Origin: an uncultured Sphingobacteriaceae bacterium
GTDB taxonomy: Bacteria; Bacteroidota; Bacteroidia; Sphingobacteriales; Sphingobacteriaceae
Assembly (NCBI GenBank): GCA_946480915.1
Contig: CAMLLO010000014.1
Span: 1 to 64,000, forward strand
Reading direction: 5' to 3'
DNA: 64,000 nucleotides
Shown here: positions 7,121 through 16,381 of the stretch, piece after piece
Layout: each line of letters opens with the position of its first letter
Position numbering within the stretch: the stretch's first letter is position 1
Notes under the pieces: model-generated
Seen by the model: the letters and a program-made list of their open reading frames with translations, nothing else
Told to the model about the DNA's origin: nothing
Database searches by the model: none
Position numbers and translations under genes: made by a program

Positions 7121-9502
7121 ATGAATTTGAAAAACCGACATATCAAGAAAGTAGCAATATTAGGTTCCGGAGTTATGGGCAGTCGAATTGCATGTCATTT
7201 TGCTAATATCGGCGTAGAAGTGCTGTTGCTTGACATACTTCCAAAGGATGCTCAGCAAGATAAGAAACACCGCAATAAAATTGTAAATGATTCCCTTCAG
7301 AATACTCTGAAATCCAACCCCACTCCAATCTATTCTAAATCTTTCTCAAGTCGCATTACTACCGGAAACTTTGAAGATGACATGCAGCAGATTTCTACCT
7401 GCGATTGGATTCTTGAAGCTATCATAGAAAAGATAGAAATTAAACAAGAACTTTTTGCCACGGTCGATAAATTCAGAACCTCTGGAACTTTAATTTCATC
7501 CAACACCTCGGGCATACCGATTCATTTAATGTGTGAGGGTCGTAGCGATGACTTTCGTAAACATTTCTGTGGTACACACTTTTTCAATCCCCCCCGTTAT
7601 TTGCCGCTTCTTGAAATTATACCAGGTGCTGAAACTTCTTCTGAAATAATCGATTTCTTAATTTATTATGGTGAAAAATTTTTAGGCAAAACCACTGTTT
7701 TAGCTAAAGATACCCCCGGATTTATAGGGAACCGAATAGGTATGTTCAGCATAATGAGCACCCTGCATTACGCCAAAAACGCGGGCTTATCGGTTGCTGA
7801 AATCGATAAGCTTACCGGACCAGTTATAGGGCATCCAAAGTCCGCCACCTTTAGAACCAGTGATGTTGTGGGATTGGACACCATCGTTCATGTAGCCAAC
7901 GCATTTGTTCAAAGTTTACCCAATGATGAAGCAAAGGATGTTTTTGTTACTCCTGATTTTGTTGAAGGGATGATTACAAATAATTGGCTTGGCAGTAAGA
8001 CAGAGCAGGGTTTTTATAAGAAGCAGGAAGTTGAGGGTAAAACAGAATTTCTGACTCTTGACCTAAACTCACTCGAGTATACTTCTCCTCAAAAAGTTCA
8101 GTTCTCGGTATTAGAGTCGACTAAACTTATTGATAACCTTAAAGAAAGGTTAGGTGTATTGTTTGCTGATAAAGGTAAAGCAGGAGATTTCTACCGGTCT
8201 ACGTTTTATCAGCTCTTTGCCTATGCAAGTAAGCGTATTCCAGAAATCGCTGATGAAATATATAAAATAGACGCGGCCATGTCGGCGGGTTTTGGCTGGG
8301 AGATGGGGCCTTTTGAAATGTGGGATGCGCTCGATTCCCAAAAAGTACTCAAAGAGATGGAGGCTGCCGGCATCAAACCTTCTGCCTGGGTGTATGATAT
8401 GATCGAAAGTGGATCTACTTCATTTTATAAACTCGAAAACGGCACTCGCTTGTATTATGATATTGAGTCCAAATCATATAAAATAATTCCAGGTACAGAA
8501 TCCTTCATTCTTTTGAAAAACCTGTCATCTTCAAAAAATATATGGAGTAATAAGGGAACCACCATTACAGATTTGGGAGACGGTATTTTAAATATCGAGT
8601 TTCATACCAAGATGAATACCATTGGCGGTGAAGTTATCGAAGGAATTAATAAGGCAATTGACCTTGCTGAGCAAGAATATAAAGGTCTGGTTATCTCTAA
8701 CGAAGGCGCAAATTTTAGCGCGGGTGCCAACATTGCAATGATCTTTATGATGGCTGTTGAAGATGAGCTGGATGAATTAAACACATTAATTAAGTTTTTC
8801 CAGAATACCATGATGCGCCTTCGTTATTCATCGATTCCGGTAATTGCAGCACCACATGGAATGGCCTTCGGAGGAGGATGTGAACTGTGTTTACATGCAG
8901 ATAAGGTAGTGGCACATGCGGAGCTGTATATGGGTTTGGTAGAATTTGGAGTGGGTTTAATTCCCGCAGGTGGGGGCACTAAAGAATTTGCTTTGAGGTT
9001 ATCAGACGAATTACGCGAGGGTGATGTTGAGTTAAATGCTTTTCGCGATAGATTTCTGACAATCGGACAGGCTAAAGTGTCAACATCAGCCTACGATGCT
9101 ATTGAGTTGGGCTACCTGCGTAAAGATAAAGATGTAGTTGTAGTTTCCCGAAACAGGCTACTTGCTCAGGCCAAGCAGCATTGTCTTCAAATGTGGGACG
9201 ACGGGTATTCGCAGCCTATTAGGAGGGACGATATCAAGGTTTTAGGAAAACCAGCCTTAGGATTGGGATACGTTGGAGCAAATAACATGCTTGCCGGCAA
9301 GTATATAAGTGAACACGATGTTAAGATTAGCCAAAAGTTGGCTTTTGTTTTAGCTGGAGGTGATTTATCGCAAGCAAGCAGAGTTACTGAGCAATATCTT
9401 CTTGATCTCGAAAGAAATGCCTTTTTATCGCTTTGCCGGGAAAAGAAAACTCTCGAAAGAATTCAGTCTGTTTTATCAGGCGGAAAAATATTAAGGAATT
9501 AA
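7121..9502 (+). CDS. fadN: bifunctional 3-hydroxyacyl-CoA dehydrogenase / enoyl-CoA hydratase (FadN type)
   Basis: Catalyses hydration of trans-2-enoyl-CoA and NAD-dependent oxidation of 3-hydroxyacyl-CoA, the middle two steps of beta-oxidation. At 793 residues the order is HAD first, hydratase last, as in Bacillus FadN and opposite to E. coli FadB. The Rossmann motif GSGVMGSRIA is at about 14-23 and the HAD segment HFFNPPRYLPLLEI follows. The crotonase part carries GANFSAGANI and the oxyanion loop AFGGGCELCLHAD. First gene of a four-gene plus-strand operon, with only 11 bases to the thiolase. A TTTG (7083-7086) and a degenerate TAAAATTT (7106-7113) spaced by 19 bases may be the promoter, though very close to the ATG. 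Confidence 0.94.
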   Translation: MNLKNRHIKKVAILGSGVMGSRIACHFANIGVEVLLLDILPKDAQQDKKHRNKIVNDSLQNTLKSNPTPIYSKSFSSRITTGNFEDDMQQISTCDWILEAIIEKIEIKQELFATVDKFRTSGTLISSNTSGIPIHLMCEGRSDDFRKHFCGTHFFNPPRYLPLLEIIPGAETSSEIIDFLIYYGEKFLGKTTVLAKDTPGFIGNRIGMFSIMSTLHYAKNAGLSVAEIDKLTGPVIGHPKSATFRTSDVVGLDTIVHVANAFVQSLPNDEAKDVFVTPDFVEGMITNNWLGSKTEQGFYKKQEVEGKTEFLTLDLNSLEYTSPQKVQFSVLESTKLIDNLKERLGVLFADKGKAGDFYRSTFYQLFAYASKRIPEIADEIYKIDAAMSAGFGWEMGPFEMWDALDSQKVLKEMEAAGIKPSAWVYDMIESGSTSFYKLENGTRLYYDIESKSYKIIPGTESFILLKNLSSSKNIWSNKGTTITDLGDGILNIEFHTKMNTIGGEVIEGINKAIDLAEQEYKGLVISNEGANFSAGANIAMIFMMAVEDELDELNTLIKFFQNTMMRLRYSSIPVIAAPHGMAFGGGCELCLHADKVVAHAELYMGLVEFGVGLIPAGGGTKEFALRLSDELREGDVELNAFRDRFLTIGQAKVSTSAYDAIELGYLRKDKDVVVVSRNRLLAQAKQHCLQMWDDGYSQPIRRDDIKVLGKPALGLGYVGANNMLAGKYISEHDVKISQKLAFVLAGGDLSQASRVTEQYLLDLERNAFLSLCREKKTLERIQSVLSGGKILRN

Positions 9503-9513
9503 CAGGAAAAGAC

Positions 9514-10689
9514 ATGGACGCATATATAGTAGCAGCCTGCAGAAGCGCAGTTGGGAAAGCCAACCGGGGAGGCTTCCGTTTTACCCGGCCTGATTTACTT
9601 GCTTCGAACGTTATTAAGCAGCTGATGACGTCTGTTCCGGGTGTGGAAAATGAGCAGGTCGATGATGTGATTGTCGGTAATGCAATGCCAGAGGCCGAGC
9701 AGGGGCTAAATGTCGGCCGATTAATTTCCTTGCTGGCTCTTGACACGGATAAAGTACCCGGAATGACTGTGAACAGGTATTGCGCGTCCGGTTTGGAAAC
9801 GATCGCCATAGCTTCGGCTAAAATTCATGCGGGATTGGCAGATTGCATTATTGCCGGCGGTGTCGAGAGCATGAGCCTTATTCCGATGGGAGGCTGGCGG
9901 GTCGTACCCGATGCTGATACAGCTCTTGCTCATCCGGATTATTATTGGGGCATGGGTTTAACCGCGGAAGCTGTAGCTGATGAATACAAAATAAGCAGGG
10001 AAGATCAGGACGAATTCTCTTACCATTCCCATCGAAAGGCCATATCTGCAATAAAAGAAGGCAGGTTTGATAAACAGATAGTGCCGGTAAACATAACTGA
10101 GCAATATATCGATGAAATCGGAAAAAGAGGAACACGCGATTTTATTGTAAATACAGATGAAGGTCCGAGGGCAGATACGACAGTTGAAGCACTTGCAAAA
10201 TTAAAACCTGTTTTTAGAGCGGGCGGGATGGTAACTGCCGGCAACTCATCTCAAACCAGCGACGGTGCGGCATTTGTAATGGTCGTCAGCGAACGCTTTC
10301 TTAAAGAGCATAATCTGACACCGATTGCTCGCATGGTAAACTATGCCGTGGCGGGAGTTCCACCGCGTATAATGGGTATCGGACCCCTGATAGCAATTCC
10401 GAAGGTTTTAAAGATGGCCGGAATCCACCAAAACGATATAGACTTGATTGAGCTCAATGAAGCGTTTGCCTCACAGTCGCTTGCCATTGTACGTGAACTA
10501 AAGCTAAACCCTGATATTGTAAATGTCAATGGCGGAGCCATTGCATTGGGGCATCCTTTGGGGTGTAGTGGAGCTAAACTTTCGGTCCAGATTTTTGATG
10601 AGATGAACAAAAGAGGCAGCAGATATGGAATGGTTACCATGTGTGTGGGAACGGGGCAGGGTGCAGCCGGGATTTTTGAACGATTATAA
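9514..10689 (+). CDS. fadA: acetyl-CoA acyltransferase (3-ketoacyl-CoA thiolase)
   Basis: Cleaves 3-ketoacyl-CoA with CoA to acetyl-CoA and a shortened acyl-CoA, the last beta-oxidation step. The 391-residue protein carries the thiolase hallmarks: the acyl-enzyme Cys90 in NRYCASGLETI, the HEAF-like NEAFASQ, GGAIALGHPLGCSG with the catalytic His, and the second Cys in MCVGTGQGAAG near the C-terminus. The frame is open upstream into fadN, but the ATG at 9514 gives the standard thiolase N-terminus (MDAYIVAACRSAVGK) and follows an AGGAAA tract. It is preceded by the hydratase/dehydrogenase subunit, so the two probably form a FadN-FadA type complex. Confidence 0.95.
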   Translation: MDAYIVAACRSAVGKANRGGFRFTRPDLLASNVIKQLMTSVPGVENEQVDDVIVGNAMPEAEQGLNVGRLISLLALDTDKVPGMTVNRYCASGLETIAIASAKIHAGLADCIIAGGVESMSLIPMGGWRVVPDADTALAHPDYYWGMGLTAEAVADEYKISREDQDEFSYHSHRKAISAIKEGRFDKQIVPVNITEQYIDEIGKRGTRDFIVNTDEGPRADTTVEALAKLKPVFRAGGMVTAGNSSQTSDGAAFVMVVSERFLKEHNLTPIARMVNYAVAGVPPRIMGIGPLIAIPKVLKMAGIHQNDIDLIELNEAFASQSLAIVRELKLNPDIVNVNGGAIALGHPLGCSGAKLSVQIFDEMNKRGSRYGMVTMCVGTGQGAAGIFERL

Positions 10690-10762
10690 TTTACCAGAGA
10701 TTACAATCCTTATGAAGTTGAAACGTAGGCATCCAATATAAAATAGTATTAAAATTCAGATT

Positions 10763-12553
10763 ATGAGTGTATCCATCCAATTAACATCGATAAAAGGGGG
10801 CGAGTTTCTGATCAGAGAAACAAAAGCAGGGGATGTTTTCATTCCCGAGAACTGGACTGATGAACAATTAATGATCGCTCAAACCTGCCAGGATTTTATA
10901 GATCAGAAAGTAATTCCCATTTTAGATCGGATCGATGCGCAGGAAGATGGTCTTATGGCCAGCCTTTTAGACGAAGCAGGTAAACTCGGATTATGCGCCA
11001 TTTCCATCCCGGAAGAATATGGTGGTTTCGGCAAAGACTTTAATACCTCCATGTTAGTCAGCGAAAAGACAGGTGCAGGCGCTTCCTTCTCAGTCGCTTT
11101 TTCTGCCCATACAGGTATCGCAACTTTACCAATTTTATATTACGGAAACAAGGCACAAAAGGATAAGTACATCCCTAGATTGGCAAGCGCAGAGTGGAAA
11201 GGAGCATATTGCCTGACTGAACCTTCAGCCGGCTCCGATGCCAATTCAGGAAAAACCAGGGCTACACTATCGCCGGATGGTAAATATTATATACTCAATG
11301 GACAAAAAATGTGGATCACCAATGCAGGTATCGCTGATGTATTTACAGTTTTTGCGAAAATTGATGAGGACACACATCTGAGTGCCTTTATCGTGGAAAA
11401 AGGGATGGAGGGATTCTCATTGAATGTAGAGGAGCATAAAATGGGTATTAAGGGAAGTTCTACCCGTCAGGTTTTTTTCAATGAATGTAAGGTGCCTGCT
11501 GAGAATTTACTATCTGAACGGGGAAATGGCTTCAAAATAGCCCTGAATATTCTGAATATCGGCCGGATTAAATTGGGTGCGGCTGTGTTGGGCGCAGCTA
11601 AAAATGTTATCACACAATCAGTTAAATACGCCAACGAGCGTCAGCAATTTGGCCGGGTCATTGCCGGATACGGAGCAATTAAATATAAGTTGGCCGAACA
11701 AGCTATAAGAACATATGCCACAGAATCTGCCGTTTACCGAGCCGGTCAGAATATCGAAGATGCTATCCAAAGCTTAATTGAAAATGGGATGGATGCTGCC
11801 GAGGCGAAACTTAAAGGAACTGAGCAGTTTGCCATCGAAGCTGCAATTATTAAAGTCCATGCATCCGAAGCATTAGATTATGTAGTAGATGAAGGCGTGC
11901 AGATTTATGGCGGCATGGGCTATAGCACCGATGCTCCGATGGAACGTGCTTATCGCGATTCGCGCATTAACCGGATTTTCGAGGGAACCAATGAAATAAA
12001 CAGGTTACTCATCGTGGATATGATTTTAAAGCGTGCGCTGAAAGGAGAATTTGATTTAATAGGCCCCGCAAAAAAAGTGGCGGCAGAATTACTAAGCATT
12101 CCTGATCTTAATGGTAATGAGGGTGATGTTTTCGACCGGGAGAAAAAATATATCGTAAGTTTTAAGAAAGCAGTATTACTGGTTGCGGGAGCTGCGGTTC
12201 AGAAATTGAACAAAGCCCTGTCTGAAGAGCAGGAAGTACTAATGTATCTTGCCGATATGATAATTGAGGTGTATATCTCCGAATCTCTTCAATTGAGGGT
12301 AGAAAAATTAGCCGAACAGCAACCCGGGAAAGCTATTGAACAGGTAGAAATGATGAAGGTTTATATCAGTGATGCAGCCGATCGAATTTATAAAGCCGGA
12401 AAAGAAGCTCTTAATTCATTTGCCGAAGGTGACGAGAAGAAATTAATGCTTATGGGATTAAAACGCTTCACAAAAACTGATGAGCAAAATATTACCGCAA
12501 GCAGAAGGAAAATTGCTGCAAAAATTATCGATGAAAACCATTATTGCTTTTGA
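10763..12553 (+). CDS. acyl-CoA dehydrogenase (FadE-type, long C-terminal extension)
   Basis: FAD enzyme making the first alpha,beta double bond of beta-oxidation and passing electrons to ETF. The 596-residue protein has the ACAD core (residues about 20-430: N-terminal helical domain, YCLTEPSAGSDANSGKTRA with the FAD/substrate segment, a helical C-domain with RQQFGRVIAGYGAIKYKLAE and the IYGGMGYSTDAPMERAYRD and RIFEGTNEINR segments). A further helical domain of about 150 residues follows, as in VLCAD-like enzymes, suggesting long-chain substrates or membrane association. The gap of 73 bases after the thiolase still fits one operon. ETF genes are not in this window. Confidence 0.93.
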   Translation: MSVSIQLTSIKGGEFLIRETKAGDVFIPENWTDEQLMIAQTCQDFIDQKVIPILDRIDAQEDGLMASLLDEAGKLGLCAISIPEEYGGFGKDFNTSMLVSEKTGAGASFSVAFSAHTGIATLPILYYGNKAQKDKYIPRLASAEWKGAYCLTEPSAGSDANSGKTRATLSPDGKYYILNGQKMWITNAGIADVFTVFAKIDEDTHLSAFIVEKGMEGFSLNVEEHKMGIKGSSTRQVFFNECKVPAENLLSERGNGFKIALNILNIGRIKLGAAVLGAAKNVITQSVKYANERQQFGRVIAGYGAIKYKLAEQAIRTYATESAVYRAGQNIEDAIQSLIENGMDAAEAKLKGTEQFAIEAAIIKVHASEALDYVVDEGVQIYGGMGYSTDAPMERAYRDSRINRIFEGTNEINRLLIVDMILKRALKGEFDLIGPAKKVAAELLSIPDLNGNEGDVFDREKKYIVSFKKAVLLVAGAAVQKLNKALSEEQEVLMYLADMIIEVYISESLQLRVEKLAEQQPGKAIEQVEMMKVYISDAADRIYKAGKEALNSFAEGDEKKLMLMGLKRFTKTDEQNITASRRKIAAKIIDENHYCF

Positions 12554-12579
12554 TATGGAATTGATTTAAATCAATTAAT

Positions 12580-14403
12580 ATGGAAACGTTAACCAGATTG
12601 TTTGACTGCATAAAGATTCAGGCAAAATCTCCCCGTTCCGATTTCCTGGGGGCCAAAATGAATGGGAAATGGCATGCGTATAGCACTCATCATGTGCATG
12701 AAATGATTGATGAGCTGACAATCGCCCTTATCAATTTAGGTGTTTCGACGAACGACGGAACTCCTGAAGGACGTGATAAGATAGGTTTGATAAGCAAGGG
12801 CAGGCCCGAATGGATAATCACAGACCTGGCTGTTCAGCAAACCGGAGCCATTTTGGTTCCTTTATATCCAACGATTGGGATGCATGAGCTCGAAATGATT
12901 CTTCAGGAGGTTGATCTTAAAATAATATTCATAGAAACTGAAGAGCTATATCATAATGTGAAATTGATTGCTGAAAAATTAACTCTTCCATTAAAAATTT
13001 TTACATACAATGAGATTGACGACGCGGTTTTCTGGGAAACATTGCTTCATCCTTTTACTTCGGATGAGAAATCTATCCTTCGTCAAAGAGCAGATAAGGT
13101 GCATGAAGATGATGTTTCGACTATTATTTATACATCGGGCACCACAGGTCACCCGAAGGGGGTAATGCTTACCCATAAAAATATATTGAGCAATGTAAAA
13201 GCGTGTTATAAAGTTCTGGCACAAGTTCCTCTTAAAGATAGGAAAGCCTTTAGCTTTTTACCATTGAATCATATTTTCGAAAAAATGATCACCTACTGTT
13301 ATTTATTTAACGGCTTTTCGATCTATTATGCCGAAAGCATGGATACAATAGGGGCAAATCTGAAAGATGTGAAACCGGATTTATTTGCATCCGTTCCCCG
13401 CTTACTTGAAAAGGTATACGAACGTATTTTAGCTGAGGGTAATAAATTGAAAGGTGTAAAGAGAAAAATCTTTTTTTGGGCTATGCACCTTGCCGAGCGA
13501 TACGAAATTAATTCATCTGCAAATTTATGGTATCGGATACAGATGAAAATCGCCGACAGGCTTGTCTTCAGTAAATGGCGTGATGCTATAGGCGGGAATG
13601 TAAAAGCGATAGTTCTGGGTGGTGCCGCCTGTCAGATTAGATTAGAAAAGATTTTTACAGCCGCCAAAATTGTTATTATGGAAGGGTATGGACTTACCGA
13701 AACTTCGCCTGTAATTGCGGTAAACCACTATAATAAACATGAACGAATGTTTGGAACTGTCGGTATGGTGATTGAGGGTGTTGAGGTGAAGATTGCAAAG
13801 GATGGCGAGATTCTTTGTAAAGGTCCGAATATTATGAAAGGTTATTACAAACAACCCGACTTGACCTCTGAGGTCGTGACCGAGGGGTGGTTTCACACGG
13901 GAGACATCGGCGAAATGGTAAACCGGAAGTTTCTTAAGATTGTGGATCGTAAAAAGGAAATCTTTAAAACTGCCGGCGGCAAATACGTAGCTCCTTTACC
14001 TATTGAAAATAAAATGAAAGAGAATAAGTATATCGAACAGATAATCGTTCTCGGACCTAATAAAAAATTCACGTCTGCGTTACTGGTACCCTCTTTTTTA
14101 AACCTCAAGGAATGGTGCACCAGGAATCAGGTGCCTTTTATAAGTAATGAGCAGGTTATTAAAGAAGAGAGAGTACTCGTATTTTACCAATCGCTTGTTA
14201 ATAAATATAACGTTGAATTTAGTCATGTAGAACAGGTAAAAAAGATCTCTCTATTACCATCGGAGTGGTCGATAATTCATGGAGAATTGACACCAAAAGG
14301 AACGATTAAACGAAAAGTAATAATGGAGCGATATAAAAAGGAAATAGATGAGATTTATGCAGACCATCAGTTTGAAAAAGACATGGTACAAGAGAATGGA
14401 TAA
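12580..14403 (+). CDS. long-chain fatty-acid--CoA ligase (AMP-forming)
   Basis: Activates free fatty acids with ATP and CoA, feeding the operon's beta-oxidation enzymes. The 607-residue protein shows the AMP-binding P-loop motif YTSGTTGHPKGVMLTHKN, the acyl-adenylate motif GYGLTETSP, the WFHTGDIG motif and the C-terminal DRKKEIFKTAGGKYVAP region that carries the catalytic lysine loop. No signal peptide is seen. It is the fourth and last gene of the fad operon (26 bases after the acyl-CoA dehydrogenase) and ends in a hairpin that begins inside its last codons. The family is large, so chain-length preference cannot be read from the sequence. Confidence 0.93.
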   Translation: METLTRLFDCIKIQAKSPRSDFLGAKMNGKWHAYSTHHVHEMIDELTIALINLGVSTNDGTPEGRDKIGLISKGRPEWIITDLAVQQTGAILVPLYPTIGMHELEMILQEVDLKIIFIETEELYHNVKLIAEKLTLPLKIFTYNEIDDAVFWETLLHPFTSDEKSILRQRADKVHEDDVSTIIYTSGTTGHPKGVMLTHKNILSNVKACYKVLAQVPLKDRKAFSFLPLNHIFEKMITYCYLFNGFSIYYAESMDTIGANLKDVKPDLFASVPRLLEKVYERILAEGNKLKGVKRKIFFWAMHLAERYEINSSANLWYRIQMKIADRLVFSKWRDAIGGNVKAIVLGGAACQIRLEKIFTAAKIVIMEGYGLTETSPVIAVNHYNKHERMFGTVGMVIEGVEVKIAKDGEILCKGPNIMKGYYKQPDLTSEVVTEGWFHTGDIGEMVNRKFLKIVDRKKEIFKTAGGKYVAPLPIENKMKENKYIEQIIVLGPNKKFTSALLVPSFLNLKEWCTRNQVPFISNEQVIKEERVLVFYQSLVNKYNVEFSHVEQVKKISLLPSEWSIIHGELTPKGTIKRKVIMERYKKEIDEIYADHQFEKDMVQENG

Positions 14404-14438
14404 AATTTATGTATTTACATTGAAGATTATCCATTCTC
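14392..14438. terminator. bidirectional hairpin ending the fad operon and the convergent cytochrome gene
   Basis: Perfect 12-base arms, GAGAATGGATAA (which includes the fadD stop codon) and TTATCCATTCTC, are separated by 23 bases. The second arm ends 11 bases before the 3' end of the convergent cytochrome gene. The stem is exact but the loop is long, so terminator function is likely rather than certain. Confidence 0.6.
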
Positions 14439-14448
14439 ACAAGTTAAA

Positions 14449-15429
14449 TTATCCTTTCGCAGGAACGAATTTTATTATCTGATTTTTAATCGGCTTTAGC
14501 GTTCTTAAGTAGGAGTAAATCGCTTCAAGATCTTGCACTTTCATGCCTCCGTACATCGTCCAGGGCATAACTGTTTGGAATTCTGATCCTGAAACAGAAT
14601 TCATTTTATATGCCGAATCGGCGAAGGCTTTAAATTTTTCTACAAATTTATCTTCTGTCCAGTTTCCAATACCGGTTTCATTGTCGGGGGTTATATTGGC
14701 CGTATAGACTGAACCTCCTGGCAATTTGAATTCCCGGCCACCTGCAAAATCCATTCCTTCAAGTGGTTTGCCGTTCACCAAATTTGTGTGGCAGTCAAAA
14801 CAAGCCGAAGCATTAACCAGATACGCGCCATATTCGAGTTTTTTAGAAGTGGACGGACGCTTTTGCGGACTTGCTTTTTTCGGAATGGTGTTAACAATAA
14901 AATTTAATGGGAAATCCAGTTCTCTTTCGGCAACCGCTGTTTTTTGTTCAGGTAATGTGCGTAAAAAGGCGATGATTGAGTAAATATCCTCTTTGTCCAT
15001 TTTGGCGTAGGAAGCGTAAGGCATAATTGGGAAAATCGCTGAGCCGTCTTTTTTTACACCAGTTGTTATCGCCCGGAATATTTCACCGTCTGTCCAGTTC
15101 TTTAAATTGTACGGAGTAAGATTGGGGCTATAAATTATGCCGGGAAGACCGGCTGCCTCATCGAACTTTTCTCCTCCTGAACCAATCCCTCGTGGATCTA
15201 ATGGTCCTGAAAATTTGCTCCAGTCGCGTGTTGAATGACAATCGATACAAACCGTGACATTCATTGCCAGGTATCTCCCTCGTTCAATCCTGTCGGGAGT
15301 GAGTTCAACTTTTAAAACAGGAGCTTCACCAACATCGGGCAAGGCAAACGTTACATAACTTAATAATGATCCAATAATAATTGTCAATGTTAAGATGATG
15401 TAGATAATGATTTTACCGGCTTTTTTCAT
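14449..15429 (-). CDS. membrane-anchored dihaem cytochrome c
   Basis: A 326-residue electron carrier with two c-type haem sites, CIDCH (Cys61-His65) and CFDCH (Cys210-His214). It has an uncleaved-looking N-terminal membrane segment (residues about 6-28), so the haem domains face the periplasm. Each haem domain also has a conserved Pro-Met motif (IMPYASY, VMPWTMYGG) that could supply the axial methionine. The two halves are similar in layout, an internally duplicated cytochrome c fold. Such proteins often serve dehydrogenases or terminal oxidases, but no partner is next to it, so the donor and acceptor are unknown. Confidence 0.9.
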   Translation of the reverse strand: MKKAGKIIIYIILTLTIIIGSLLSYVTFALPDVGEAPVLKVELTPDRIERGRYLAMNVTVCIDCHSTRDWSKFSGPLDPRGIGSGGEKFDEAAGLPGIIYSPNLTPYNLKNWTDGEIFRAITTGVKKDGSAIFPIMPYASYAKMDKEDIYSIIAFLRTLPEQKTAVAERELDFPLNFIVNTIPKKASPQKRPSTSKKLEYGAYLVNASACFDCHTNLVNGKPLEGMDFAGGREFKLPGGSVYTANITPDNETGIGNWTEDKFVEKFKAFADSAYKMNSVSGSEFQTVMPWTMYGGMKVQDLEAIYSYLRTLKPIKNQIIKFVPAKG

Positions 15430-15511
15430 TTTACAAGGTGATAAGGTTTAGGTTTATCAGACGCATAAGTCTCACCAAATGCTACATGAAAATAAAAAAA
15501 AATATTTAATG

Positions 15512-16381
15512 TCAATTAAATAATTTGCCCAAAACCAGCTCAATCGTTTGTTTTACAGTTTTTTGAGGAGAGGTGCTAAACTGTTGCTGTATTCTGTTGG
15601 CTATTATCGCATTTACAGAAATAGTTTTATGACCTAACACTTGAGCTAAAGCATATAAACCGGCTGTTTCCATCTCAAGGTTCGTAATTTGATAGTGGTT
15701 ATAATGAAAGTTTTGAAAGCTTTTGATCAGATTATCGTTTGAGCTTCTGGCACGAAGCATACGGCCCTGAGGAGCATAAAAGCCTGGTGTAGTGATAGTA
15801 ATTCCATGTTTAATGTCCTTACCGATTTTAAGAAGTAAGTCGTTATCGGCTGCGGCAACATACGGGAAAATATTGGTAAGACCCTGAAAATGATTTTCAA
15901 TAGCTCGTTTGAAATGCTCTTCTTCTAAAGTTAATGACTGATTATAATAATGCATCAGGCTGTCTAAGCCAATTGCATATTCAGAAACCAGGATGCTGTC
16001 GACAGCGATGTTTTCCTGTAAAGAACCTGATGTTCCGATACGGATTATATTTAAGGATTTCTTTAGTTGCTTTTCCGTACGGGATTGGAAATCAATGTTT
16101 GTTAAGGCATCTAATTCATTTAATACGATGTCAATATTATCGGTGCCGATGCCGGTCGATAAAACCGTAATTCTGTTTTGTCCTATGTAGCCAGTATGTG
16201 TTACAAACTCTCTTTTTCCTTTTTTTAACTCGATGGAGTCGAAATGTACAGACACTTCGCTTACCCTGTCGGGATCGCCAACCGTAATAATCGTATCCGC
16301 AATGTCTTCAGGTAAAAGATTGAGATGGTAAATGCTGCCATCTGCATTCAGTATCAGGTCGGTTTCAGGAATAGGATTCAT
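15512..16381 (-). CDS. nucleoside phosphorylase (uridine phosphorylase-like)
   Basis: A 289-residue protein of the PNP/UDP phosphorylase family, which cleaves nucleosides with phosphate to base and ribose-1-phosphate in the cytosol. Recognisable are the phosphate-binding GDPDRV near residue 35, the STGIGTDN segment, RIGTSGSLQ, and the nucleoside-pocket NLEMETAGLYALAQ. The last of these contains the Glu-Met-Glu signature of the family. Residue spacing is closer to uridine phosphorylase than to hexameric purine enzymes, but base specificity is not proven. Its ATG overlaps the stop of the upstream YigZ gene (ATGA), implying translational coupling. Confidence 0.85.
   Translation of the reverse strand: MNPIPETDLILNADGSIYHLNLLPEDIADTIITVGDPDRVSEVSVHFDSIELKKGKREFVTHTGYIGQNRITVLSTGIGTDNIDIVLNELDALTNIDFQSRTEKQLKKSLNIIRIGTSGSLQENIAVDSILVSEYAIGLDSLMHYYNQSLTLEEEHFKRAIENHFQGLTNIFPYVAAADNDLLLKIGKDIKHGITITTPGFYAPQGRMLRARSSNDNLIKSFQNFHYNHYQITNLEMETAGLYALAQVLGHKTISVNAIIANRIQQQFSTSPQKTVKQTIELVLGKLFN

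Noticed and set aside
9384..9809. 141-codon minus-strand frame across the fadN/fadA junction
   Set aside because: Overlaps two strong genes and reads like a reverse-frame artefact (Ser/Pro-rich, no motif).
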